A DNA stretch of 64,000 bases, taken from contig CAKMYZ010000006.1 in NCBI GenBank assembly GCA_929200255.1, positions 93,829 to 157,828 of the forward strand, given 5' to 3'. This DNA is from an uncultured Alphaproteobacteria bacterium. Lineage in GTDB: Bacteria; Pseudomonadota; Alphaproteobacteria; Rhodobacterales; Rhodobacteraceae. The translations under genes were made by a program, and so were the position numbers. Below, in pieces: positions 50,209-60,516 of the stretch; position 1 is the first letter of the stretch, and each line of letters starts with the position of its first letter. Under the pieces are notes generated by a model. The model saw only the letters and a program-made list of their open reading frames with translations, searched no databases and was not told the origin of the DNA.

Positions 50209-50324
50209 GTCGTTCGTCCTCTTAATCGCACCAAAAACCGCAGGCTTTCGCAGTTTTTGAATCATTCTAAGCGTCATATAGGGCACGACAGCTCCGAACA
50301 AGACGTTACAAAGTGTCGCTCCTG

Positions 50325-50368
50325 CCTCTCCGTGTAAAGTAAGCGCCACTGAGCTACCCTGATCTGGA
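50325..50368 (-). pseudogene. tRNA-Val(UAC)-like relic in the hemA leader
   Basis: Minus strand TAGCTCAGTGGCGCTTACTTTACACGGA vs intact tRNA-Val TAGCTCAGTTGGTAGAGCGCTTCCTTTACACGGA; no T-arm. Confidence 0.4.
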
Positions 50369-50547
50369 TCAATAAAATGGCAGGCAAATTGCGGTGACAG
50401 AGGGCGGGCGACCGACCCCAGACATGTGCCATCTCCAGGCGCGTTATGGGCATCGGGCTATTCCGTTCAACTTTCGGCAGGATCGGCTTGACCTCCCCGC
50501 GTGGTATGGCAACCTCCGCGGCAGATCCCAACAGATAGGCCAAAGCC

Positions 50548-51921
50548 ATGACCCTCGCTCCCGTCCTCGCCCGTATTGACGCAGACCTGCCACAAGCCTT
50601 AGATCGGCTGCTGGAACTGCTGCGCATCCCCTCAATCTCAACCGATCCAGCCTTTAAGGGCGACTGCGACACAGCGGCTGACTGGTTGGTGGCTGATCTG
50701 CAATCCATTGGGTTTGAGGCCTCTAAACGACCGACACCAGGGCATCCGATGGTGGTGGCACATACCGGCGGTGATGGGCCACGTATCCTGTTTTACGGGC
50801 ATTACGACGTGCAACCTGTTGATCCGATTGAGCTTTGGGACCGTGACCCTTTCGACCCGCAAGTCGAGGACACAGCCAAAGGCAAAGTCATTCGGGGCCG
50901 CGGATCATCCGACGACAAAGGGCAATTGATGACCTTTGTTGAGGCCTGTCGCGCATGGAAAGCCGAACATGGTACGCTACCTGCCAACATCACGATTTTC
51001 TTTGAGGGCGAAGAGGAATCCGGGTCCCCTTCCCTCACCCCTTTCATGGAGGAAAACCGCGAAGAACTGACGGCCGACATCGCGCTGATCTGTGACACTG
51101 GCCTCTATGGCGACAGCACACCGGCGATCATCACACAGTTGCGCGGGTTGCTGGGCGAAGAACTGACCATCACGGGACCCAACAAGGACCTGCATTCGGG
51201 CATGTACGGCGGATTGGCGATGAACCCGGCACGGGTGCTGGCGCGCATCATCGCCGCCTTGCACGATGAAAACGGGCGAATCACGGTGCCCGGCTTCTAC
51301 GATGGCGTGCCGGAGCTATCGAATGAGTTGGCCGCCGCATGGGACGATCTGAAATTCGACCACAAGGACTTCTTGGGTGAGGTCGGTCTCTCCGAGCCCG
51401 CAGGTGAAGTCGGACGCCGTCCTCTCGAGATGATCTGGTCGCGGCCAACCTGCGAAGTGAACGGCATGTCGTCAGGCTATACCGGTGACGGTTTCAAAAC
51501 CGTGCTCCCTTCCGAAGCCACAGCCAAAATCAGTTTCCGACTTGTGGGCACGCAAGACCCCCTGAAAATCCGGGATGCGTTCCGCAAAATGGTGCAAGAT
51601 ATGCTGCCCGCAGATTGCACGGTCAGCTTCAGCGATCATGGTGCCAGTGCGGCCGGGCAGATGGCCACAACGCACCCCGCCTTCGACCAGGCACGCCAGG
51701 CACTCTCGGACGAATGGCCCAACGCGGCGGCCTACATCGGATCCGGCGGATCAATCCCAATTGCGGGGTATTTCAAGGACATCCTCAAGATGGACGCAAT
51801 GCTGATCGGCTTTGGCAAGGACGACGACCAGCTCCACTCGCCCAACGAAAAATACGACCTGTCATCGTTTCATAAGGGGATTCGGAGCTGGGCACGGATC
51901 CTGGACGCGATGACAAAGTAG
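50548..51921 (+). CDS. M20-family dipeptidase
   Basis: RILFYGHYDVQPVDPIELWDRDPFDP; GRGSSDDKGQLMTFVEA; IFFEGEEESGSPSL. Confidence 0.93.
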   Translation: MTLAPVLARIDADLPQALDRLLELLRIPSISTDPAFKGDCDTAADWLVADLQSIGFEASKRPTPGHPMVVAHTGGDGPRILFYGHYDVQPVDPIELWDRDPFDPQVEDTAKGKVIRGRGSSDDKGQLMTFVEACRAWKAEHGTLPANITIFFEGEEESGSPSLTPFMEENREELTADIALICDTGLYGDSTPAIITQLRGLLGEELTITGPNKDLHSGMYGGLAMNPARVLARIIAALHDENGRITVPGFYDGVPELSNELAAAWDDLKFDHKDFLGEVGLSEPAGEVGRRPLEMIWSRPTCEVNGMSSGYTGDGFKTVLPSEATAKISFRLVGTQDPLKIRDAFRKMVQDMLPADCTVSFSDHGASAAGQMATTHPAFDQARQALSDEWPNAAAYIGSGGSIPIAGYFKDILKMDAMLIGFGKDDDQLHSPNEKYDLSSFHKGIRSWARILDAMTK

Positions 51922-52153
51922 TGCGATGTCGAACGTCACGCATCTTTGACTAGACGGGGTCGATTTTCTGAATCTGATCAAGAGGCCCCGTCACGCAAAA
52001 TTGGCCTAGACCTCAAGCATTTTTGACCAGACCGGACTTTCAATGGGAGATAGGCCAAAGATCAAGTCGCGGACATAGCCGCCGTTGTGCGGTCCACTCA
52101 AATGGAGTTCAATCATACGGCGTCGCTGCGTCGCAAAGTAACCCGAGGTGGCC

Positions 52154-52468
52154 ATGCCGATTCCATTTATTGTTAGAGAATTTGAGGTCGATGGGCAGAC
52201 CGTTGAATGTCGGTTCTTCCAACCAGAACTGGTCGATATTGACTATGTATGCCGCTACGAAGTTGAGTGGCCAAATAAGCAGTTGTCGAGCAAATCATTC
52301 GGCATCGACCAAGTCCAAGCGCTTCTTCTGGCCATGCAAAAAGTCCATGCAGATTTGCTGTTCCTGCGGGTTAAGAAGGGCTCAAAGGTAGAGTGGTTAG
52401 AAAATGAAAATCTCGCGCTGCCCATTATAGATAGTATCCAAGAGTGGTCACCAACAAACAGCTATTGA
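52154..52468 (+). CDS. DUF6968-like small protein
   Basis: MPIPFIVREFEVDGQTVECRFFQPELVDIDYVCRYEVEWPNKQLSSKSFGIDQVQALLLAMQKVHADLLFL. Confidence 0.7.
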   Translation: MPIPFIVREFEVDGQTVECRFFQPELVDIDYVCRYEVEWPNKQLSSKSFGIDQVQALLLAMQKVHADLLFLRVKKGSKVEWLENENLALPIIDSIQEWSPTNSY

Positions 52469-52552
52469 GTTGGCCGCTTCGGGCTCTTTTTTCTCTTTCG
52501 CCGCAACGTGTGTGAAGGTCCGTTTTCTCATCTGGGTCAGATCAGTGACGTA

Positions 52553-52574
52553 AACGTCGGAGTTATCCGACGTT
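52553..52574. repeat. perfect 9-bp stem / 4-nt loop hairpin
   Basis: AACGTCGGA-GTTA-TCCGACGTT. Confidence 0.7.
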
Positions 52575-52761
52575 CCACATGCGAGGTGGTAAAGGGCCGC
52601 TGATCGGGCTTTGCAGTCGTTGACTACATGGGCCCCATGCCCGGCTCTTCAACTTGGCATCTTAAAACTCAGTTTCGCGGCATTGCCACCTCTATCTTGT
52701 TGCGGGGGATGCATCTATCAGGGTAGATAACGACCATTCACAGTGGAATTGCGACACCCTC

Positions 52762-53454
52762 ATGAAAATGCGCGACACGTTTCTGAAACCGATGCATCCT
52801 GAAGGGCGTAAGTTTGTTGGGTGCTTTGCGGCCATCACAGCCCTTCTTTTTATCATCTGGCCCGTCTTGGGATGGATCGGCATTGGCCTGACGATCTGGT
52901 GCTACTACTTTTTCCGTGATCCCCAGCGCGTGATACCCACGCGCGATGGGCTGATCGTCAGCCCAGCGGATGGCGTCGTCTCACTGATCGAACAGGCCGT
53001 GCCGCCTGCAGAGCTTGGCATGTCGGACAAGGCCCTGACGCGGGTCAGCGTGTTCATGAGTGTTTTCAATTGCCATGTGAACCGTGCGCCGATTGCAGGT
53101 CAAATCGCAGCGATTGCCTATCGCCCCGGCAAATTCTTTAACGCCTCGCTGGACAAAGCCAGCGCTGATAACGAACGCAACAGCCTGCTTATCGACATGC
53201 CAGACGGCAGGCAGGTTGCCGTTGTACAGATTGCGGGGCTTGTTGCGCGACGGATCGTGTGTTTTTCAAGCAAGGGCGATACCCTCCGCACCGGAGAACG
53301 ATTTGGCCTGATCCGCTTTGGCTCGCGTTTAGATGTCTACTTGCCTGACGGCGTAGAGCCGATGGTAAGCCTCGGGCAAACCATGATCGCGGGTGAAACC
53401 GTTCTCGCTGATCTCAGCGCCGGTGAAGCGGCGCGCCTCACAAGGGTTGAATAG
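52762..53454 (+). CDS. psd: phosphatidylserine decarboxylase
   Basis: [37 protein letters not shown] contains the GS processing site. Confidence 0.93.
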   Translation: MKMRDTFLKPMHPEGRKFVGCFAAITALLFIIWPVLGWIGIGLTIWCYYFFRDPQRVIPTRDGLIVSPADGVVSLIEQAVPPAELGMSDKALTRVSVFMSVFNCHVNRAPIAGQIAAIAYRPGKFFNASLDKASADNERNSLLIDMPDGRQVAVVQIAGLVARRIVCFSSKGDTLRTGERFGLIRFGSRLDVYLPDGVEPMVSLGQTMIAGETVLADLSAGEAARLTRVE

Positions 53455-53457
53455 TCG

Positions 53458-54213
53458 ATGGCGGGGCCCACCGGCGGTATCAAACAGTTCGACTTGCATC
53501 TGTTTCACGTGCTGCCCAGCTTGTTGACGGTGGCTGCTGTCTGTGCCGGCCTGACCTCAATCAAATTCGGCTATGAAGGCAAGTTTGAAGCGGCTGTCGG
53601 CCTCGTGTTGGCTGCCTCTGTTCTTGATGGTCTTGATGGCCGTTTGGCGCGCCTGATGAAACGCGAAACCGCTGTCGGAGCGGAGCTTGATTCACTCGCG
53701 GATTTTGTCAACTTCGGCGTTGCCCCGGTCCTGATACTGTACAGCTGGGGATTGCAGGATTTGCAAAGCGCCGGCTGGATCGCAGTCTTGATCTACGCGG
53801 TATGCTGCGCTGTGCGGCTGGCACGTTTTAATGTCAGCAGCCGTTTAGAAAATGATGATTCTTCTGGCGACTACTTTGTTGGCGTTCCCTCGCCAGCAGG
53901 GGCAATTCTAGTGTTGTTTCCGATGGTTGTTTCATTTGCGGTTTCTGACTTGCCACTGGCGCCACCTGGCCTTGTCGCCTGTCACATCTGCCTGATTGGG
54001 CTGCTGATGATCTGCCGCGTTCCAACCTATTCATTCAAGGGCGCCAAGATCAAACGGACAAACGCCAAATACGCCCTATTGCTTGCCGCCATTGTTGTCG
54101 TATCTTTACTGACATATCTGTGGGCGACACTCACATGTCTGACTATAGCTTACATTGGCTGCCTCGTTTGGGCGTATCGATCCCACCGCATTGCAAAAAA
54201 ACCGAAAGGATAG
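53458..54213 (+). CDS. pssA: CDP-diacylglycerol-serine O-phosphatidyltransferase
   Basis: AASVLDGLDGRLARLMKRETAVGAELDSLADFVNFGVAP: CDP-alcohol phosphotransferase motif. Confidence 0.95.
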   Translation: MAGPTGGIKQFDLHLFHVLPSLLTVAAVCAGLTSIKFGYEGKFEAAVGLVLAASVLDGLDGRLARLMKRETAVGAELDSLADFVNFGVAPVLILYSWGLQDLQSAGWIAVLIYAVCCAVRLARFNVSSRLENDDSSGDYFVGVPSPAGAILVLFPMVVSFAVSDLPLAPPGLVACHICLIGLLMICRVPTYSFKGAKIKRTNAKYALLLAAIVVVSLLTYLWATLTCLTIAYIGCLVWAYRSHRIAKKPKG

Positions 54214-54217
54214 CACC

Positions 54218-54841
54218 GTGGAACTCAGTGCCGTCAAAACTTCATATGCGCGTTGGGCGCCTGTCTATGACAAAACGTTCGGTGCGATCACAAATGTAGG
54301 ACGCCACAAAGCTGTCGACTATATCAATTCACAGGATGTCGCGACTGTCCTTGAGGTTGGCGTTGGCACAGGTCTAGCCTTGCCAAAGTACCGTAGCGAC
54401 GTTGCGGTTACCGGCATCGATTTCAGTGATGACATGCTCGCCAAGGCGCAAGCTAAGGTAGATTTGCATGGTCTTGATCATGTCAAAAGCCTGCGGCAGA
54501 TGGATGCGCGGGACCTCGAATTTGACGATGCATCTTTTGATGTTGTGGCCGCGATGCATATCATTTCGGTTGTCCCAGAACCCGAGCGGGTCATGGCCGA
54601 AATGGCGCGGGTCTGCAAACCAGGCGGCCTGATCGTGATCACCAATCACTTCGCCAGAGAGACCGGTATGCTTGCCCGGGTTGAGCGGTTAACCGCACCC
54701 TTTGCCAATTTGCTGGGCTGGCACTCGGACTTTGAAATCAGCACTGTTCTCAAGCAACCGGGGCTCACTGTGATTGAGCAAAAGACGTTGCCCCCTATGG
54801 GTATGATGACGTTCCTGGTTTTGCAAAAAGACATCTCCTGA
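54218..54841 (+). CDS. pmtA: phosphatidylethanolamine N-methyltransferase-type SAM methyltransferase
   Basis: TSYARWAPVYDKTFGAITNVGRHKAVDYIN...VLEVGVGTGLALPKY; GTG start; follows pssA. Confidence 0.85.
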   Translation: MELSAVKTSYARWAPVYDKTFGAITNVGRHKAVDYINSQDVATVLEVGVGTGLALPKYRSDVAVTGIDFSDDMLAKAQAKVDLHGLDHVKSLRQMDARDLEFDDASFDVVAAMHIISVVPEPERVMAEMARVCKPGGLIVITNHFARETGMLARVERLTAPFANLLGWHSDFEISTVLKQPGLTVIEQKTLPPMGMMTFLVLQKDIS

Positions 54842-55040
54842 CCGTCTCACTGGGGTATGACCGGTATCCTCAACACAGGTGCGGCGCTGATCGGATCGGC
54901 AAAGGCAACAACCTTATCCACCGCCCCAAGAAACGCAACCTGTCATCGCTTCAAAATCGCATCAGAACCCGGGTACGGCACGGACAACAACGCCGCAGGG
55001 GCAGCCGCACCCCGAGGCAAGCCCAGGATACGGTGTGTTC

Positions 55041-55817
55041 TCAATCCTCTACGATAAACGCGCCGGCCTCGACAAGGGCAGTGCCACTCCTGACATGCGT
55101 CACCTGAACGCCGCCCGCTATCTCTTGACCGTCAGCGCCGGTGAACACGCCGCCATACTCGCCCGCGGCAGCCGTCCAGCCGGCCAGCGCAAATGCGCCG
55201 CCGCTCGTCGTGCCGGTAAACCCACCATCCGAGATCGACGTTGTTTCGAAGGTGAGGTCATTCAATGGATTCCCAGCGCTGAAGTTATCGGTCCGGTTCG
55301 TGATCAAACCGTCGACCATCGCCGAATCGAAATCGACATCCAATGTTGCATCTCCGTAAATCAGGTATTGGCCCACGTTGTCCGATGAAGTGGCGACCCA
55401 AGCGACGTAGTCCCCCGTATATTGGGCGGTGCCGGATGTTGGCATTGTCGTGTCCCCCAGTCTGCCAAAGACCGCACCAGCAACGTTCGAAGCAGTATCT
55501 GCGCTAATCACAGATATGGCGTAGCCGCTACCCGTCGACGTCTCGCCCCGCGAAGCGTAGCTCGGGCCACCAGAGCCCTGATAATAGCCAAAGAAACCCG
55601 GTGTGTCGTAGAATGCCGCTGGTCGGACAGGCAGCACGGTTGTGATGGTACCATCGGTCAATGTGATTGTGTTCGCCGTGTCGTCATAGTCGATCTCCAG
55701 CAATGACGGGACGCTTCCCAACGAAACTTCAGCCGCTCCAAAGTCTTCAGGACTGGAACTCGAACAACCGGCGAAGGCCAATACGGCCAAAGACGCACAT
55801 GTGATCAATTCTTTCAT
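55041..55817 (-). CDS. lipoprotein resembling transferrin-binding/Slam-dependent surface lipoprotein barrels
   Basis: Lipobox LAFAGC; glycine-rich C-terminal barrel ending GEYGGVFTGADGQEIAGGVQVTHV. Confidence 0.65.
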   Translation of the reverse strand: MKELITCASLAVLAFAGCSSSSPEDFGAAEVSLGSVPSLLEIDYDDTANTITLTDGTITTVLPVRPAAFYDTPGFFGYYQGSGGPSYASRGETSTGSGYAISVISADTASNVAGAVFGRLGDTTMPTSGTAQYTGDYVAWVATSSDNVGQYLIYGDATLDVDFDSAMVDGLITNRTDNFSAGNPLNDLTFETTSISDGGFTGTTSGGAFALAGWTAAAGEYGGVFTGADGQEIAGGVQVTHVRSGTALVEAGAFIVED

Positions 55818-56157
55818 ATTCTTCTCACTCACAAACTGGTTAATATTTAGTTAATATAGGGTGACTTGACCTTAGGGCAGCGTCAACGATTTGTCGCGGC
55901 CAGGTACCCTGCCATTTTGGACAGGTATGCATCGGCGATAACTTCTGCTTTCAGCGCAGGAGAGCTACCGCTTTCAGGCGTTGAAGATGTCTGCATGATC
56001 AATATCTTAGCGCACAGCCCCTGCTGCGATCGCCCCTTTGCGGAACGCCCTGTCAGTCAAATGAGCCGGGTGAGCAAACCCAAAGTGGCCCTTAAGGGGA
56101 ACACACTGCACTTGTCGAAATGCACTCAAACGCAAGGCGCCCAGCCCGCAATCGACC

Positions 56158-56186
56158 AGAAAAAAGGCGGGCCATAAAGCCCGCCC
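56158..56186 (-). terminator. Rho-independent terminator of the tRNA-Asp unit
   Basis: Minus strand GGCGGGC-TTTATG-GCCCGCC-TTTTTT. Confidence 0.85.
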
Positions 56187-56207
56187 AATGGCAGCATCTT
56201 GGGAAAA

Positions 56208-56284
56208 TGGCGCGGTTGACGGGGCTCGAACCCGCGACCCCCGGCGTGACAGGCCGGTACTCTAACCAGCTGAGCTACAACCGC
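56208..56284 (-). tRNA. tRNA-Asp (GTC)
   Basis: GCGGTTGTAGCTCAGCTGGTTAGAGTACCGGCCTGTCACGCCGGGGGTCGCGGGTTCGAGCCCCGTCAACCGCGCCA, encoded CCA. Confidence 0.97.
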
Positions 56285-56580
56285 GCATGAGGTGCGGAAT
56301 AATCGCGCAACGGTGGGGCGTCAACGCCAAATCGGCCCGAAAGAGGTGTTTTTGCGCCGGTCACCAAACAAATTTATCTCTTGTTCAGATTTGGCCCCGC
56401 GCGCAGCATTAACCGACCAATGTAGACACAAATGTACGTAACGGTTCTTTACGCCGTATATACCGGCTGTGCATGAGGCGGAGCCCAGCAAAACAAGGGT
56501 GCTAACACCTTCAGACACAAAGCACTGCAAAACCCACAACGTCCGTTGTGTGACCCGGTCAGGATTTGAAGGAAAAGCAG

Positions 56581-56657
56581 TGGCGCGGTTGACGGGGCTC
56601 GAACCCGCGACCCCCGGCGTGACAGGCCGGTACTCTAACCAGCTGAGCTACAACCGC
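56581..56657 (-). tRNA. tRNA-Asp (GTC), second identical copy
   Basis: Identical 77-nt sequence to 56208-56284. Confidence 0.97.
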
Positions 56658-56960
56658 GCATCTGCTTGTTCAGCCGATGACTGAACGTGCGCTGCTTCTA
56701 AGTGCGCATTGGCGCCCCGTCAAGCGGCGTTAGGGGCTGGGATAAGAATAAATGTGGCGCCAGCCCCGGGCGGCAGTTGAAAGTCCGCGACCTGCGCGCC
56801 GGGCCTCTGTCGCTGCGTCGATCCGTTTCCTGCCAGAGGCAACAAATGTACTGCAATGCATTATGACAGGGCCGCAGGGACATAGGTGCAACAAGTACGC
56901 AAACGCATCCCGCAAGGCGCGTGTGGACGTATTTCAATACATGCAAATCGGAAGGGTTTA

Positions 56961-57036
56961 TGGTGGGTGATGAGAGGCTCGAACTCCCGACATCTTCCGT
57001 GTAAAGGAAGCGCTCTACCAACTGAGCTAATCACCC
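56961..57036 (-). tRNA. tRNA-Val (TAC)
   Basis: GGGTGATTAGCTCAGTTGGTAGAGCGCTTCCTTTACACGGAAGATGTCGGGAGTTCGAGCCTCTCATCACCCACCA. Confidence 0.97.
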
Positions 57037-57078
57037 GATATCGGACCATTTAGACCAGCCGTGCAGCTAGTGCAAGCC

Positions 57079-57639
57079 TCATTCCAACAGGAATTGTTCA
57101 CCGCCCCTGAGATGGTAAACGCAGCCCTGCCCACCTTGCACGGATTGGCCAGCATAGGCCTTTTCACCTACCATAAGTGCACGCAGAATGGCGCTGGTGA
57201 CGCCATGGGTAACCAAGACAGCCGGCCCCGTCAGATCCGTCAAGAATGCGTCCACGCGCGCCTTGACCCCTGCAAAGCCTTCGCCATTTGGTGCCAACTC
57301 ATATTGTTCCATCACCGGGTCACGCCCCTCCGGCATCGGTAGCTCCGCCCGCAAACGACCGGACCAATCACCCACCCCAATTTCGCGCAACCGGTCATCT
57401 GTGCGGATATGATCGGCAATCCCGGCAAGCGCTATTCCAGCGGTTTGAAACGCCCGGCCCTGCGGGCTGCTGAAGAACTGAAACCCGTCCAACGAACGCC
57501 CCGCCAAGATTGCGCCCTGCCGTGCCGCATCGGCCTGCCCCTTCGTGGTCAGGCGCGAGTTCAGCTCGCCCTGCATGCGGTTCTCGGCGTTCCACTCGGT
57601 CTCGCCGTGGCGCAGGATGTATAGCTCTGGAAATGACAT
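57079..57639 (-). CDS. histidine phosphatase family protein
   Basis: LYILRHGETEWNAENRMQGELNSRLT. Confidence 0.92.
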   Translation of the reverse strand: MSFPELYILRHGETEWNAENRMQGELNSRLTTKGQADAARQGAILAGRSLDGFQFFSSPQGRAFQTAGIALAGIADHIRTDDRLREIGVGDWSGRLRAELPMPEGRDPVMEQYELAPNGEGFAGVKARVDAFLTDLTGPAVLVTHGVTSAILRALMVGEKAYAGQSVQGGQGCVYHLRGGEQFLLE

Positions 57640-57651
57640 ATCGGCGTTGAC

Positions 57652-57987
57652 TTAAACGTCGCTTTCATCGGTCGCTGCGGCAGCCATTGTGGCATTTGGT
57701 GGGGTGCGTAGTTTCAGGGTCAACACAGTCGCCCCATTCTCAAGGTTCTTTGATTTCACGATCCGCAGTTTACCAAGCGGAGGCAGATTCACGTCCGTGC
57801 CCTCGCGCAGCGCCTCTGCGATCACAGCCATCGCGGTTTCAACCGCTGGCTTGACGTCGCGTTTCTTGAGGTTGGTGCGTGTGACAACTGCATCAAAGAG
57901 TTCCGGCTTTTTCAGCATCGGCTTGGCATCGGCATCCGCGGGTGCGTCTTCTTTCGGGGCGGTTTTGGGTGTCGTCTTGCGGGCCAT
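57652..57987 (-). CDS. HU/IHF-family DNA-binding protein with extended tails
   Basis: ELFDAVVTRTNLKKRDVKPAVETAMAVIAEALREGTDVNLPPLGKLRIVKSKNLENG. Confidence 0.8.
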   Translation of the reverse strand: MARKTTPKTAPKEDAPADADAKPMLKKPELFDAVVTRTNLKKRDVKPAVETAMAVIAEALREGTDVNLPPLGKLRIVKSKNLENGATVLTLKLRTPPNATMAAAATDESDV

Positions 57988-58056
57988 GTGCAAATTCCTT
58001 CTGCGTTTACTCGCGCATTACTCTGTCTGCGTGGTGGAAGGTCAAGCAGATACCAG

Positions 58057-58086
58057 AAAAATGGCGCCCCAGGTTTTTGGAGCGCC
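58057..58086 (-). terminator. terminator of lon
   Basis: Minus strand GGCGCTCC-AAAAACCT-GGGGCGCC-ATTTTT. Confidence 0.75.
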
Positions 58087-58110
58087 TGACTTTAAAGAAG
58101 ACCCCGCAGC

Positions 58111-60516
58111 TTAATGCGCGCGGGCGCCTTCGCTGGCGTTCTGCGCCTTAAGCGCTGCTGCCGCGGCTTCCTCTGCTGCTTCATCCCATTCGATGGCCTC
58201 AGGTTTACTGACCAACGCATGGTCCAGCACTTCAGACACATGATTTACCGGAATGATCGTCAGCCCCTCTTTCACGTTGTCGGGAATCTCAGGCAAATCC
58301 TTGGCATTGTCCTGTGGGATCAGAACAGTGGTGATCCCGCCACGTAGTGCCGCCAGCAGTTTTTCCTTGAGACCACCAATGGGCATCGCATTGCCACGCA
58401 ACGACACTTCGCCCGTCATGGCGATATCTTTGCGCACAGGGATACCTGTCATCACAGAAACGATAGAGGTCACCATGGCCAGGCCCGCACTTGGCCCATC
58501 CTTTGGCGTCGCCCCATCGGGGACGTGGACGTGAATGTCGATCACGTCGAACTTGGGTGGCTTGACCCCGATCTCTGGCGCGATGGACCGCACATATGAT
58601 GACGCCGCATCGATGGATTCCTTCATCACATCGCCCAGCTTACCGGTTGTCTTCATCCGGCCCTTGCCCGGCAGGCGCAACGCTTCGATATTCAAAAGCT
58701 CACCACCAACAGATGTCCAGGCCAGACCGGTGACAACACCCACCTGATCCTCTTCCTCGGCCAAGCCAAAGCGGTGTTTCTCCACACCAAGAAAGTCAGA
58801 AAGGTTTTGCGCAGTGACATCAATCACTTCCGCTTCCTTTTTCACGATCATCGTGACCGCCTTGCGGGCAACTTTGGCCAGTTCACGCTCCATGTTCCGC
58901 ACACCGGCCTCGCGGGTGTAAACCCGCACCATGGCCGTCAGCGCGTCATCGGACACCGTGAACTCACTCTCCTTCAACCCGTGGTTTTTCATGACCTTGG
59001 GCAAAAGGTGTTGGCGCGCGATCTCGCGCTTTTCATCTTCGGTGTAACCCGCAAGTGAAATGATCTCCATCCGGTCCAGCAAAGGCCCCGGCATGTTGTA
59101 GGAGTTCGCCGTCGTCAGGAACATCACATTCGACAGGTCATATTCGACCTCCAGATAGTGATCGACGAAGGTGCTGTTTTGTTCGGGGTCCAGAACCTCC
59201 AGCATCGCTGATGCCGGATCACCACGGAAGTCCTGCCCCATCTTGTCGATCTCATCGAGCAGGATCAGCGGGTTTGTGGTCTTCGCCTTTTTCAACGCCT
59301 GAATGATCTTGCCGGGCATGGAGCCGATATAGGTACGGCGGTGGCCGCGGATTTCAGATTCGTCACGCACGCCCCCCAACGAGATGCGAATAAACTCGCG
59401 CCCTGTTGCCTTGGCAACAGACTTGCCCAGCGACGTTTTACCCACACCGGGAGGGCCCACCAAACACATGATCGGACCTTTGAGCTTTTTTGAGCGCTGC
59501 TGCACCGCAAGATATTCGACAATCCGTTCCTTGACCTTTTCAAGGCCATAGTGGTCGTTGTCCAGCACCGCTTGGGCCTTGTGCAGGTCCTTCTTGGTGC
59601 GTGATTTCACGCCCCACGGCACGCCCAAAATCCAATCCAGATAATTGCGCACAACGGTGGCTTCCGCAGACATAGGCGACATGTTCTTGAGCTTCTTCAG
59701 CTCCGCATCGACCTTTTCGCGGGCTTCCTTTGACAGCTTGGTTTCATTAATCCGCGCTTCAAGCTCATCAACTTCGTTCTGGCCTTCTTCGCCATCGCCA
59801 AGTTCCTTCTGAATGGCCTTCATCTGCTCATTCAAATAATACTCGCGCTGGGTACGCTCCATCTGGGATTTGACGCGGGTTTTGATCTTTTTCTCGACCT
59901 GTAACACGGACATTTCGCCCTGCATCATGCCAAAGACCTTTTCAAGGCGCTCAGACACGGAAAGCGTTTCCAAAAGCCCCTGCTTTTGCTCGACTTCGAT
60001 GCCCAGATGGCCGGCGACCAAATCGGCAAGTTTCGCGGCTTCCGTGGCTTCACCCACGGCGGCCATCGCCTCTTCGGGGATGTTTTTCTTGATCTTCGCA
60101 TAACGCTCAAACTCGGCTGATACGTTGCGCACAAGAGCCTCAACCTCTGCTGGATCACCCTCCGTTTCGGACAGGTATGCGCAAGAAGCTTCAAAGAATC
60201 TGTCGTTAGGGACAAAGGCCGTGACTTTCACACGGGCGCGGCCTTCGACCAGTACCTTGACGGTGCCATCGGGCAGCTTCAGCAGTTGGAGCACATTGGC
60301 GAGCACACCGGTCTTGTAGATGCCCTCTTGACCGGGATCATCTTCACCGGGGTCGACCTGGCTCGACAGTAAAATCTGCTTGTCGTCCTGCATCACCTCT
60401 TCCAAGGCGCGGACAGATTTGTCGCGACCCACGAAAAGCGGTACGATCATGTGGGGGAAAACCACAATGTCGCGCAACGGCAGGACGGGGTAGGATGAAC
60501 TCAACGGTTCTTGCAT
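58111..60516 (-). CDS. lon: endopeptidase La (Lon)
   Basis: [62 protein letters not shown]. Confidence 0.97.
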   Translation of the reverse strand: MQEPLSSSYPVLPLRDIVVFPHMIVPLFVGRDKSVRALEEVMQDDKQILLSSQVDPGEDDPGQEGIYKTGVLANVLQLLKLPDGTVKVLVEGRARVKVTAFVPNDRFFEASCAYLSETEGDPAEVEALVRNVSAEFERYAKIKKNIPEEAMAAVGEATEAAKLADLVAGHLGIEVEQKQGLLETLSVSERLEKVFGMMQGEMSVLQVEKKIKTRVKSQMERTQREYYLNEQMKAIQKELGDGEEGQNEVDELEARINETKLSKEAREKVDAELKKLKNMSPMSAEATVVRNYLDWILGVPWGVKSRTKKDLHKAQAVLDNDHYGLEKVKERIVEYLAVQQRSKKLKGPIMCLVGPPGVGKTSLGKSVAKATGREFIRISLGGVRDESEIRGHRRTYIGSMPGKIIQALKKAKTTNPLILLDEIDKMGQDFRGDPASAMLEVLDPEQNSTFVDHYLEVEYDLSNVMFLTTANSYNMPGPLLDRMEIISLAGYTEDEKREIARQHLLPKVMKNHGLKESEFTVSDDALTAMVRVYTREAGVRNMERELAKVARKAVTMIVKKEAEVIDVTAQNLSDFLGVEKHRFGLAEEEDQVGVVTGLAWTSVGGELLNIEALRLPGKGRMKTTGKLGDVMKESIDAASSYVRSIAPEIGVKPPKFDVIDIHVHVPDGATPKDGPSAGLAMVTSIVSVMTGIPVRKDIAMTGEVSLRGNAMPIGGLKEKLLAALRGGITTVLIPQDNAKDLPEIPDNVKEGLTIIPVNHVSEVLDHALVSKPEAIEWDEAAEEAAAAALKAQNASEGARAH

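Noticed and set aside
50274-50708. 144-aa minus-strand ORF between hemA and the M20 peptidase
   Set aside because: Partly antisense to the peptidase start and covers the tRNA-like relic; no coherent protein family signal.
54857-55057. 66-aa plus-strand ORF after pmtA
   Set aside because: Biased composition, no family resemblance, and its end overlaps the antisense lipoprotein gene; likely noncoding.
56698-57021. 107-aa minus-strand ORF overlapping tRNA-Val
   Set aside because: Runs through a tRNA gene and has no protein-like features; a spurious ORF.
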